DNA of 64,000 bases from the NCBI GenBank assembly GCA_017506865.1, contig JAFCMP010000058.1, forward strand, positions 186,001 to 250,000, given 5' to 3'. The translations under genes were made by a program, and so were the position numbers. Under the pieces are notes generated by a model. That model worked only from the letters and a program-made list of their open reading frames with translations. It was not told the origin of the DNA and did no database searches. Origin of the DNA: Tribonema minus (taxonomy: Eukaryota > Sar > Xanthophyceae > Tribonematales > Tribonemataceae). Each line of letters starts with the position of its first letter. The first letter of the stretch is position 1. This document shows, one piece after another, positions 1 through 14,640 of this stretch.

Positions 1-233
1 ACGCCACCCCGCTGCGTGCACACGCAGCTGAGCGCTTTGCGTCGCAAGCCCCTCCCAGGGCGCGTGCAATGCCAGCTGGTGTTCTACTCACGCAACAGCG
101 CCGCCAACTCACAACATACATGCATACCCATCTCTTTCACTTGACGCTGTGGGTGAGACAGCTGCTGCCGCCGCTGATGCCTGCCGCCGCCGCTGCTGCT
201 GCTGCCGCCGCCGCTGTGGCTGCGTCCGCGCAG

Positions 234-3200
234 CCGCGAGCTCACGCGCAAGGACCTGCTCAAGAAGCACCTGACGCGCGCGATGGCGGCAAGCGCGCGG
301 CACGCGCGCGAGTTTCACATCATGCCCCAGACGTTCGTGCTGCCGCACGAGTACACGGCGTTCGTCGCGGCGTTCTACGCTGCCGCAGAGGCTGCTGCTG
401 CTGCCGGCGGCGGCGGCGGGGATGGCAGCGGCGGCGGCAGCAGCGGCGCGGCGGCGCCTGAAGGCGGCGAAAGCGGTATGTACGAGAAGTTGAAGTTCTC
501 CTATGTCTTTTGTTTCAGAGAGGCGTGGGTGAATATGCAACAAGCAGTCGCTTTGCAGCAGCGTTCAGCATCACCATGCCGCAGATGCGGCAGAGCCAAG
601 CGGCATTAGAATTAGGGCGAAACGTGAGCGTTAAGGTTAGAGTGGGGGTCAGGCGCTTGACTCATGAGCGTGCAGCTCTAGCAAGGCGTTATCGCATCCA
701 CACAGCGCGCAACCTCCCCAATATTCAGCTTCTTGCAGTGCTACACCACGCAGCAGTAGTGACATGTGGTGTGTGCCAAGCTTGCGCGCGAACAGTCTCA
801 AGCTCCTGTGCCCTAACCCTATCCTCGGCCGCTCTTGCTGCTATCGTCAGCGGGCAATGGTGCAGCTGGGGTTCAAGCAGCCTCTGGCGAACGCCCCTGC
901 TCGGCTGACAGGACCAACATTTGGATCATGAAGCCCGTCGGGCTGAGTCGCGGGCGCGGAATTGAAGTTATCGACGATGTCAGGTGCGTTGTACATCGAA
1001 CACTCGCCATGTGCTCCCTCCTTCGCGATGCGTCATGCTTTGCTTGTGCCGGCGACACAAATTTGGCATAACTGGCATAAACGTACATCTAATGATACAC
1101 TTCTATTTGTATACACATGACAGTGTAGTGATATGTATGCACAATAGCGGCTTGCGGTGATGCGCCAATCTGCACTCTCACAGTGCAACACTTGTGTGTC
1201 ATGTAGCAAAGCAATGCGCCTTTCAGAATGCAGTCGCCTCTCTGGTGCGCCAAAGGGACGCAGTAACAAAGTTGCACAGAAGATGAGAATGAGTAATAAG
1301 TACTCGAGGAGTACTACTCCCGATAGAGCTGAAATTTACATGAGTGCTACAGTACAACTCCTGTTTCAAATATAAATTACATGAGTTCCAGAGTACTGCC
1401 CTCCTTACCATTGAAAATGTACACGAGTCCAAGTACTGTACCCGAGTAGGTAATCGACGAGAACTCGAGTAGTCCACGAGTCCCATGAGCAAAGAGAGCC
1501 AAGCGTGCTCAAATGTTCCACAGAAAGCTTCTTTTAGCATGTTTCGTTCCTCTTGCTGGAATGAGTATGCATTGTGCATGGCAAGCTGCAGCACTCTGAA
1601 TAATTTAACGTCAGGACGAGCAAGTATTCGTAGAGTGTTCCTTTGGAACTCCAGAATTGTGCATGAGTACTTGAGAACTACTTCCATCATATTGAAAATT
1701 TACACGAGTACATGAGGACCACTCCTGTAAATGTTATTAAAGTTTACACAAAGCATCGACCACGTCTCCTTGTCTGGCAACGAGCAGTACTCTTACTCCT
1801 TAAAAGTACTCGTGTTCGTCCTGTCTGTGCAAGGTTGCTGTGAACAGGAAAACTGAGGCTCATGGGTATGCACGTACACATACACGCCTGCCCATCTCTT
1901 ACCCTGAGCCAAGTGCACTATGGTTACTTGCGCCAGAAGCAAAGAAAAAAAAGGCGGCAGTTGAAGATGCATATACCAATGTGTGATTGTGTGGTACTCA
2001 TGCGGCGGCAGTGCGGCTGGTGTGCTACAGCCGCAGCGTTGTCGTGCAGCACTATGTGCAGCCACACCACTTCGCATCCTGCGCGTACTCCTCACTTAGC
2101 GGTAAGGGTAGCGTTAGGGTCACTTATCCCTGTTGCACGTGCACGCAGCATCCGCAACACCATTAAGGACATTCTTTATGCGTGCCTGCGCATTGCGCTG
2201 TTGTGTTGTGGGTAGAGCGTTCGGTGCGCTACAGTGACCTCATCGCCGCGCAGCACTGCTACCGCACCGCTGCGCACCCGCGCGCAAACTGCGCACGTGC
2301 GGCAGACCCAGCACTTTTACAACCAAGACTTTGAACTTGAGCTTATCGTACACTCCTGTTCTTGTGACGCGCTGTCTGCGAATGGCGGCACCGCCGTGCG
2401 CTACAGCGACAGCATCGTCGTGCAGCGCCTCTGTGTACCTATGCGATCACGCCGCTCTGCATTTCATCCATGACCTCTGCGCACACATCGCGCTCGCGTC
2501 TCCGACCAAGCATAAACCACGCTCAAGACCTGATCACGTACTCCTGCTGTCACGATGCGCCGTTCCGGTTCTGAACTTTTGCCAAGTAGGGAAGGTTTAA
2601 AAACTCTGAAGTGAAGTTTGAACAGGGCTCAGTGCTCATCACGGATTACTCACCAGCTGCAACACCAGTCCCTTCACCTCATAAACCTCGCAACGCGGCG
2701 CGCTACAGCAACGGCGTCGTCACTGTGCACACAGTCACGCCGCTCTGCACTTGACTATGACCTGTGCACACACGTCGCGCTCCCTTCTTCAACTGTGCAT
2801 ACTTGAAGTATATAACTCACGCCGCTCAGGACCTGACCATGTTGCCGCCGCGATGCTCTGTTCCACCGCCGCAGCGCCGTGCGCTACAGCGACAGCGTCG
2901 TCGTGCAGCGCTACGTCGGGCGCCCGCTGCTGCTGGGCGGCTACAAGTTCGACCTGCGCCTGTACGTCCTCGTGACGTCCTTCAACCCGCTGGAGGCGTT
3001 CCTGTATCGCGAAGGCTTCGCGCGCGTGAGCACGCGCGCGTACGACGTAACTGCCGAGGGCCTGCGCGACCGCTTCGTGCACCTCACCAACAGCAGCATA
3101 CAGGCAAGTGGGTGACTCTCCTCTGCGCGGCAATGTCCCTGTGCAGTAGCGTGCGTGCATGCAGGTGTAAACTGTAAGTACTTTGCAGTATCTTTGTGTT

Positions 3201-6200
3201 CATGATGGCCATCGCGTGGTGATTGAATTAGTACTATGAAAAGGGCCGCTTTGTGCACCTCACCAACAGCAGCATACAGGCGAGTGGTGACGCTCCTATG
3301 CGGCACGGAAGTGTGCGCATTTAGGTGCACACTGCAACTACTTCGTAGTGTCATTATGACCATGGTGGCCATCCATGATCATGATGGTCACTGAATCGGT
3401 GCTACACAAAGGTCCGCTTTGTGCACCTCACGGACAGTGGCATATGTTCTAGTGGTGACGCTCATGCACTTGGTGATGCTCTTATGCAAGCCGAAGCGTC
3501 CGTATAGAGGTACATGCACACCATGGGCGGTCCCTGACGAGAGCTGAGGCCCATTTGATTGGGGTTAGGGTTAGGTTCAGGTCCAGGCTGTGGTGCCAAG
3601 CTTGAAGTTGATCTCCTAGGATTTTCGGCTCTGGGGCGGATGTTCCAGGAGTGCTTAGAGGTGCTCATGTGGCGCCATCACTTAGGGTTAGGGTTAAGCA
3701 ATTGCCCATCTGCCGTCGGTATCCATTGCACCTCCCATTTCCAGCGATATGCACACGTAATGCCCTGCGCAGAAGCTCAGCAAGGCACGCATGCATGACC
3801 TGCGCAGATGCTCGACAACACGTGTAGATGTATGAACCGCGCAACAGCTCAACAAGGCAAGTCACCTTTGCAGAAGTTCAACAAGGCGTTGAAGAACGAC
3901 CTGCACAGAAGTGAGGTCTGCACATATAACCGGCGCAGACTCTCAACAGCGCATGTATATACTTCGAAGTACTTCGAAGTATGATTGCGCGAGACTCATT
4001 AGGGCATGTATGCATGAAGTGTGCAGAAGTTTGACCAGCTGTGTATGTATCATGACCCGCGCAGAAACTCAACGAGGAGGGGGCAGCGCGTGACTCTCCC
4101 CTGCTCGACGGCGAGCTGCACGAGACGGGCGGCACCAAGGTAACTTCAACCCTACATAGGTGGTGCAGGCCACACCCTATGCTTTCTGTTCGCGGTTTCG
4201 TAAGTTTGTTGCAGGTCACTGACAACATGTGTTACTGTATACATATACAGAACGTTCACATTCAAAAGCCACATATTATTGCACCGCGCGTCAAGACATG
4301 TGCTGTTTGCTGTAACCGCGCGCACTGAGCCCGACTTGGTGCGGTACTGTGAGCCAGATCATGCATGGCACGCAGCGCCGCCCGCGCTCATGCGCCCCAC
4401 TTCGCTCCCATCCCCATTTAAAAGTACGGCTGCCGTCATGCTGTGTCCTCGTTGACTCTTCTCCCAGCCCGTGCCACAAAACTTTGGTGCCGTCGCTCAC
4501 CTACCTGCAGCTCTGCTCGGCCACCCTAACCCTAACCCTAACCCAAACTTCAGTCACTGCACAAACACCGTCCTCGGCGTATCGACGCGTATTACCCTGA
4601 CCTGAGCGCTAAAGCTCATGTGCGCCGCCGCAGGCATCGCTCAGCTACCTGTGGCTGTGCCTGGGGGTACGGGTGACCCGCGCTCCAACAACCGGTTTGT
4701 GTGCTTCCATCTTGCACCGTCAGTTCCCCGCATTATCCTCTTCATTGACATGAAGTGTACAGCTAACCTGAGCGCTGCAACGAGTGCGCGCTGCAGGCAT
4801 CGCTCAGCTACCTGTGGGCACGCCTCAGACGCGCGCGCGTGCCGGTGGACCGCCTGTGGTCCGACATCACTGATTGATCCTCTTCCTTGACTTGAAGTGC
4901 ACACCCTCTTCCTTGACTTGAAGTGTACGGCTAACCTGAACGCTGCCACGTGGGCGCCGCCGCAGGCATCGCTCACCTACCTGTGGGCGCGGCTGCGACG
5001 CGCGCGCGTGCCGGTGGATCGCCTGTGGTCCGACATCACCGCGCTCGTCGTCAAGGCGCTCGTGGCGTGCGAGCCGGGCGTCCCTGCGCAGCCCAACGCG
5101 TTCGAGCTGTTTGGCTTCGACGTGCTGGTGGATGCCGCGCTGCGGCCGTGGCTGCTGGAGGTCAACGCGTCGCCGCAGATGGACCGGGACCACGCGCTCG
5201 ACCGGCGCGTCAAGGAGGCGCTCATAAGGGTATGCAGCGCTAGGCGCGTTGTTGCTTGCTCACGGCGTGAAAGACCCAGCTGATCAGCGTCAAGCGAGGG
5301 GTTAGGTGGATCGTGTACTTTGTGCTCGACTGGTAGGTACCGTCGTGTCCGAGTTTAAGGACACAGTCCGACAAATGCGGTGTGGCAGCAAAAAAGGTGG
5401 GGGTGACCGCCAATTTGAGATGGCCAGTTAAAGGCTGACCTACATTTGTCGAATAGGCTCACAACGCATCGCCAGGCATCATCAGATAGCATCGGGAGCA
5501 CGAGCGAGCGACAACTTCAACTTCAAATAACATTGCCGAAAAATGTGCGCGTTGGTACAGGCAGGCCCCGTGCCCTCAAGGGCCAAGGCGGTTGCCAAAG
5601 CAGCTAGCTGTATTTGCCGACAAGCAACGCAAATTCAGCTTCTTCTGCATCTGTCTAGCTGCTGCAGCACACGCGTAGCGTAGTAGAGCCAAGAAGCAGT
5701 AGTGGGATGTGGGGTGGTGGCGGTGGTGGCGGGGGCGATCATCCTAAATCATCAACGCACAGCAACAGCAACGGTAATAGAGAGCCTACCGCGATCCTGC
5801 CCCTCGCGAAGATCATAATGCCAACAGTCGGCAGGAGATTTTGCTCGGCCGAGCGGAAGGCTTAATGTGCTGAAAGAGCTTGCTTGCGCAACACAACTTG
5901 TACGTTCACACAGTCGTGCAGTGAAGTGTCTGGTACCGTCCTGGCGAAAGCTGAGGCGATATGCGACGAAGTGTATGTACCTCAAACCCCCCCTGACCAA
6001 CAATTTGGAATGGCCAATTACCTAAAGGGTGACCTATAAATTGGGTGGCTTAGTTGGAACTGACGCATTAGTCGGACAGTGTCCTTAAATTCGGACAAGA
6101 CGGTAGAAAAGCTTGTGGTTGGCGCGGCCCGGAGGCGCTCATCAGGGTGCGCGCTGTGCGGAGCGCTGCTGCAAATTGTATGCAGCTTATTGCCATGACT

Positions 6201-6758
6201 CTGTGCCTGAAGTACCTGTGTTGGCGGTTGAGTATTGTGCTGCTTCGACCGGACGATGCGTGGTTAGCACAACCTTGTCCACACTCTCCTTCAAACCTGT
6301 CCTGTATCCGAATCATCGATCATACTCGGCACAAAATCGCAGGCATCACGGACTGCACACACGCACCTGAACCCCCCCCCCCCCCCCCCCCCGGATCCCC
6401 GCCCTCCCTCCATCAACAGGACACCATTCAGCTAGTAGCGCCCGTCCCCTTTGACCGCGCGGCCCTCGTGCGCGTTCTAGAGCGCCGCCTGGTAGACCCC
6501 CCCCCCCGTGCCCCCCCCCCGAACCCCCAAGCGGGCCTCGAGGAGGACCTCCGGGGGGTCCTTAGGGGGGCCCTCCCCCGGCGCTACGGCGAGATGCCCC
6601 GCAGCATGGGCGACTTCGTTCGCATCTGTCCGGGAACGGCCGCGTTTGACCGCGCGGACGCGCTGCGGCGTAGAGCATTCCCGCGCGCCAACGCCGTCGG
6701 TGCCGCCGCCGCCGCAGCAGAGGCAGAAGCGGCAGCGGCGGCGCCTGCTGCGCCTTGA
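234..6758 (+). CDS. Tubulin tyrosine ligase-like (TTLL) protein, 5' partial
   Basis: Exons 234-475, 851-983, 2875-3103, 4065-4139, 4966-5229 and 6420-6758 join in phase to give about 426 residues; the true N-terminus lies before the window. TTLL enzymes are ATP-grasp ligases that add Glu, Gly or Tyr to tubulin tails in cilia and cytoplasmic microtubules. Visible motifs, in order: an early block with PQTFVLPHEYTAF, the ATP-binding NIWIMKPVGLSRGRGI, KFDLRLYVLVTSF, HLTNSSIQ, a GGTK turn, and FELFGFDVLVD followed by LLEVNASP (Mg/ATP-binding Glu and Asn). The fourth exon is tiny (25 codons). The third exon ends CAG|GCAAGT, a GC donor. The tail is Ala-rich and ends at a TGA. The SRGRGI signature points to the polyglutamylase/TTLL10-like side, but I cannot assign a subtype. 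Its introns hold echo arrays and one TIR element. Positions 1-233 look like intron with a pyrimidine/CTG tract before the first acceptor. Confidence 0.85.
2218..2915. repeat. Echo copies of TTLL third-exon 5' edge
   Basis: The exon start GTGCGCTACAGCGACAGC at about 2879 is echoed upstream in the same intron near 2222, 2393 and 2697, with increasing divergence. The 2390-2480 and 2695-2790 copies share further matching sequence (CACGCCGCTCTGCA...), so the unit is about 180-300 bp. The rest of intron 984-2874 shows no gene. Confidence 0.75.
3070..3465. repeat. Echo copies of TTLL third-exon 3' edge and donor
   Basis: The exon end GTGCACCTCACCAACAGCAG (about 3078-3097) and the bases after the donor recur at about 3253 and 3420 inside the intron, spaced about 170 bp. 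The first copy is almost exact (including CATACAGGCGAGT); the second is decayed. Confidence 0.8.
3764..4075. repeat. Array of acceptor-like units before TTLL fourth exon
   Basis: The junction CGCGCAGAAACTCAACGAGG (from 4058) is preceded by about seven degenerate copies (CTGCGCAGAAGCTCAGCAAGG at 3763, then near 3800, 3837, 3868, 3928, 3978 and 4022), spaced about 33-50 bp. Each copy keeps a CGCAG- or TGCAG-like acceptor. Confidence 0.65.
4523..4543. repeat. Interstitial telomere-like run (CCCTAA)n
   Basis: About three and a half CCCTAA units inside TTLL intron 4140-4965. Confidence 0.9.
4617..5035. repeat. Echo copies of TTLL fifth-exon 5' edge
   Basis: The acceptor plus exon start GCAGGCATCGCTCACCTACC (4962 on) is echoed near 4630 (short) and 4786-4872 (about 85 bp, covering the bases that encode ARLRRARVPVDRLWSDIT). 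Intervening units with TTGACTTGAAGTG are also repeated. Confidence 0.85.
5338..6105. mobile_element. Non-autonomous DNA transposon/MITE with 42-bp TIRs
   Basis: Positions 5338-5379 and 6064-6105 are inverted repeats matching at 38 of 42 bases by eye (left: TACCGTCGTGTCCGAGTTTA...). Both ends carry TA, consistent with the TA target-site duplication of Tc1/mariner-type elements. Inside, 5416-5453 and 6001-6040 share a direct subterminal repeat (CAATTTG..ATGGCCA..TTA..). No transposase frame is present. It lies in the last TTLL intron. A stray echo of the previous exon end (GGAGGCGCTCATCAGGGT) sits just outside at 6130. Confidence 0.7.
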
Positions 6759-8017
6759 CTGTGTGGGGTGGCGCGCTGTGGCGTCGCTGCAGCGCTGCTC
6801 AGACACTAACCTGTTGTTTCTGTTGTGTGGTTGATGGTGGACGCCGAGTTGCGCCAATTCTGTGCGGCAGACTTTTGTCGCCGTGCTGCTGCCGCCGCCA
6901 TTGTCGTCTACGTACATGTGTGAATGAAATGATTTGGGCAATGCTCAATCTGATCAATGTAATCATGTCTTCTGGTTGTGTCTTCTGCGGGCATCAGGCT
7001 TTGAACATGCAGATGAAACCTCCAAGCAGTGCATGACCTGGCGCAGTATGCATTGCTCCCATCGTTGGTAACAAATATGGAGACAGTGATGGGTCAGGTC
7101 AGGTGCTGATGTTTTTTGCGGCAATTCTGACAGTGTGATGAACATTCCGCAACGGTCATTGAATATAAATGCGATAATGACAAGATCAAACTACACAGCC
7201 TCAAGATTGGCCACTTCGTATCACCAGAGTTCACACATCAATTGTTAGCTTGCATGTGTAGAACCCCGGCGTGCCCTCGTTTCGCTACATGACGTCACAG
7301 TTGCACCACCTTAAGGAGGCAAGCATATGGTTGCTCTTCGAATCCTGCCCTGCAACACCTGCTTCTTCCACAGTGGTTGGCTGTGTCACAACGTGCATTT
7401 GGTCCGTGTGCTTGTCAGCTGCGTACAGAGGCAAAGTCCATTATGACTTGAGCGGTTGTGGTGCAATATCGCTGCAACTCTCTCCATGCTGCCCGTATGC
7501 TGTTCGTGTTGCCCACAGGCAACAAACATGAGCTAGCCCTGTGAGAGTCGGTTGCATACAACAACCTCGCGAGCACACATCTGGATACAACAGCCTCTCG
7601 AGCACACATCGGAACATTGAAACATGCTGCTGCCGTGCCGCTCGCGCTCAACAACACGCCGCACAACACCATCATCAAAGTACAGTACAAAACACACTCC
7701 ATCACGCAAAACATGTGAAGAACCGCCAAAATCAGGGGTCACGGGTTTTCCATTACGCAGAGACACTCAACAGGAAATGCGCCATCGTGCGCCATGCGTA
7801 CCAGCCGCTCGCTCAGGTAAAAGAAACTGCTCTCACTCACGCACACGCGCCGCGGCGCGCGGCCCGAAGCGCCAGCTGCCGAACAGCGGTGGGGGGGACG
7901 TACGGTAGGGTACAGCTAGGGGGCCCGGAGGGGGGTGGGGCAGGGGGGGCCTCAGCGCACTGTCTCCCCCCGTGCCCCACTACTTCAATTCGTGACATGC
8001 CTCCCTCTGCTTGAAGT
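6759..8017. other. Convergent intergenic spacer
   Basis: Lies between the TTLL stop and the DEAD-box helicase stop. No supported gene. A G-rich stretch at about 7890-7960 and a few short repeats are all I see. Both 3' UTRs must lie here. Confidence 0.6.
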
Positions 8018-12308
<4,291 letters not shown>

Positions 12309-12469
12309 GATGCTGTGTGAGTGTGAAGGGTAGTAGAGAGCAGTCCTGCCTTGGCACAGATGCGGTCACTAGGGGCTCGCCGCTGGTGGTGGCTGGAGAG
12401 TGCAGAAGTGATTTTGTCAGTGTGTGTGTGTGTCCTTTCAAACAGCCACCCGTTGTCCCCCGGCGGGGG

Positions 12470-12535
12470 GTTGTCGGGGGGGAGGCGACCCCCGAGTTTT
12501 TGCTGGGGAGGCGACCCCCGAGTTTTTGCTGAGCA
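12470..12535. repeat. 26-bp direct repeat
   Basis: GGGGAGGCGACCCCCGAGTT followed by TTTGCT occurs twice in tandem, upstream of the DEAD-box start. Confidence 0.85.
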
Positions 12536-12890
12536 TCACCCACCCTCACCTGATGAAACTAAAAATAATCCCAAGCAAGGCAAGTCAAACTTCATGTGAC
12601 CCACATTGCAGCGCGTAACAAGCATGACGATGCTTGCGCTGTCCTATGACCAGCTCAAGATTTGACCTTGTGCGACCAGCCACTGCACCGTTGCACTTTC
12701 TTTCTGCTGCTAGGGTATGGAGGGTTTAATGAGGTTTTTCCTTGACTCCTGTGGTTCGGTGCTCAGCAGCATGGCTCAGCATACTTCATGGTCAGCAGCC
12801 TATTTAAGGCGTGCATGAGTGCATGCGATTGGTCGGTAATGTGGTGGCAACAATGCAAAAGACTCAACATGCCTTGGCAGCCATCACTGT

Positions 12891-13318
12891 CATACGACAT
12901 GTAGATTCCTTACAGCTAGATGCCAATCATCTGGGCTTTTTCGCGCCCTGAGCGAAAATTAATAAAAAGTACACTGGACATGGATGCCATTCATCTGGGC
13001 TTTTTCGCGCCCTGAGCGAGAATTAATAAAAAGTGGTTGTCGTTGAGACACTTTCAGAAGTCACACGACATGCAGATTCCGTACAGCAGCATCAAGTTAG
13101 ACCATCATCTGGGCTTTTTCGCGCCCTGCGCGAGAATTAATTAAAAGTACACTGGCGCGAGGACCCCGAGATGCCATTTGGCGGCGGCGGCGTTTGAGTG
13201 GTTGTCGTTGCAACACTTTCAGACTGTCATACGACATGTAGATTCCTTACAGCTAGATGCCAATCATCTGGGCTTTTTCGCGCCCTGAGCGAGAATGAAT
13301 AAAAAGTACACTGGCGCG
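12891..13318. repeat. Four-copy repeat carrying an E2F-like TTTCGCGCC box
   Basis: Copies at about 12919, 12983, 13101 and 13255 share CATCTGGGCTTTTTCGCGCC followed by CTGAGCGAGAATTAATAAAAAGT. The first and last copies also share about 30 bp upstream (ACGACATGTAGATTCCTTAC). The core TTTCGCGCC equals the E2F/DP consensus TTTSGCGC. Related dispersed copies are near 28085 and, inverted, near 42770-42807. Confidence 0.8.
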
Positions 13319-14399
13319 CATATGCTCTGCTCTGTCGGCAGCGCTCCACATGGCGTACTCATTGCATGTTATGACAAACATGGCGGAATGTAGGGGGGGA
13401 CAGATGGACTAGGACTTAGAGGGAGCGGAGATGCCATTTGGCAGTGTCGTTGAGAAGTAATCGACAATGCGCATTGAGACACTTTCATATGGCCACAAAT
13501 AACACGAAATCGTACATTCCAGCAGCAAACCGGGCATCCACAAGTAAGCTTTTGCACCCTATGTGAGAATTCACCAAGAGCACGTGTGTACTGTGTACTG
13601 TGCGGAGTCGTAGGCTCGCGGGGCCGCGGCAGTGCATAGTCGTAATGCTGCAGAAGTGTAAGTTTGTACTGCCAAGTCCAGCAATGGCAAAAACAGCGCA
13701 CAGGTAGCATGTCAGCTACCTCATCAACTTGTCACTGAACATGCATACAGCACACTGAACTCAAACAACAGCTGTGGATGCAGCACAGAGTGAGCAATGG
13801 CAGGTTGGAAACCAATAAGCCATCAGTAATCAAGTACTTCGAGGTATGCACTGATGATTGAACTATTGGTAGTCGCACAGTGTGAGTAGACAAGGAATGC
13901 AACACTACACTCACACTACAATAAGCTTGCTACAAACAACCTCTTCGTTTATACACCCACTCACTGGACGACTCGCTGTTGTGAAGAACTGCAACGAACT
14001 TCCTCACGTGGATGAGTGGCAGCCCTGATGACATGGCTACGTGCGGTAGCTTGCTACCGCTGTGTGCACCGCAGTGGTGCTTTGAATCTGCAATCTGCGC
14101 AAGGCACCGACTGCAGATGCCCTGCAGACGCACCTTGCTATTTGTGTGACCTTTGTGTGACCGGGTCACTGATGCTCTTGCGAGCACCGGCAGGGGAGCG
14201 CTGTCTGGACTCGCCCCCCCTCCCCCCCCCCCCCCCCCCCAGTCAACCCGCCCGCATACCTGTAAATTAAATTCGGGAGACAGTTCACATGGTGGCCTGC
14301 TGGCTTGGTGGTGGTGGTGCTGCCACCATGCCAAGTATGCCCACCGCCTGCAGTAAACCCAGCGAGGAGCGCGTTTGTCAAGAGCGCGGACGCCGTGTG

Positions 14400-14640
14400 T
14401 TGCAAACCCTAGCCCTAGGGCTGCAGTGCTCATGGTGGCGTGAACCACCGGGGGAGCGCAGGGCAGTAGCCCCAATCGCAGGCGCCATATTATTGCCAAA
14501 CCCTAGCCCTAGCGGTGCAGTGCCGACCGCATCTGCTCGCCGCATCGCGCGAAAGAGGGGAGCGAAGGGCAGTAGCCCCGACCGCGGGCGCGCTGGACCG
14601 CCAAACCCTAGCCCTAGGGTTGCGGCGCTCACAGCGGCGG
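14400..14640. repeat. Three-copy ~100-bp tandem repeat at MBOAT 3' end
   Basis: CAAACCCTAGCCCTAG recurs at about 14403, 14499 and 14602 with shared flanks (GGGAGCG.AGGGCAGTAGCCCC). The last unit reaches the stop codon of the MBOAT gene (14629). Confidence 0.8.

Larger units (their letters stand above)
12309..14628. other. Intergenic region upstream of DEAD-box gene
   Basis: No gene supported. It contains the promoter and 5' UTR of the minus-strand helicase, the E2F-box repeat array at 12891-13318, a long G/C homopolymer at 14220-14240 and a 100-bp tandem repeat next to the MBOAT stop. Confidence 0.6.

Noticed and set aside
69-609. Ala-rich frames at the start of the window
   Set aside because: Frame-shifted readings of the TTLL exon 234-475 and its pyrimidine tract.
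12891-13318. CRISPR-like array
   Set aside because: Spacing is irregular, the repeats are long and AT/GC mixed, and this is clearly nuclear eukaryotic DNA.
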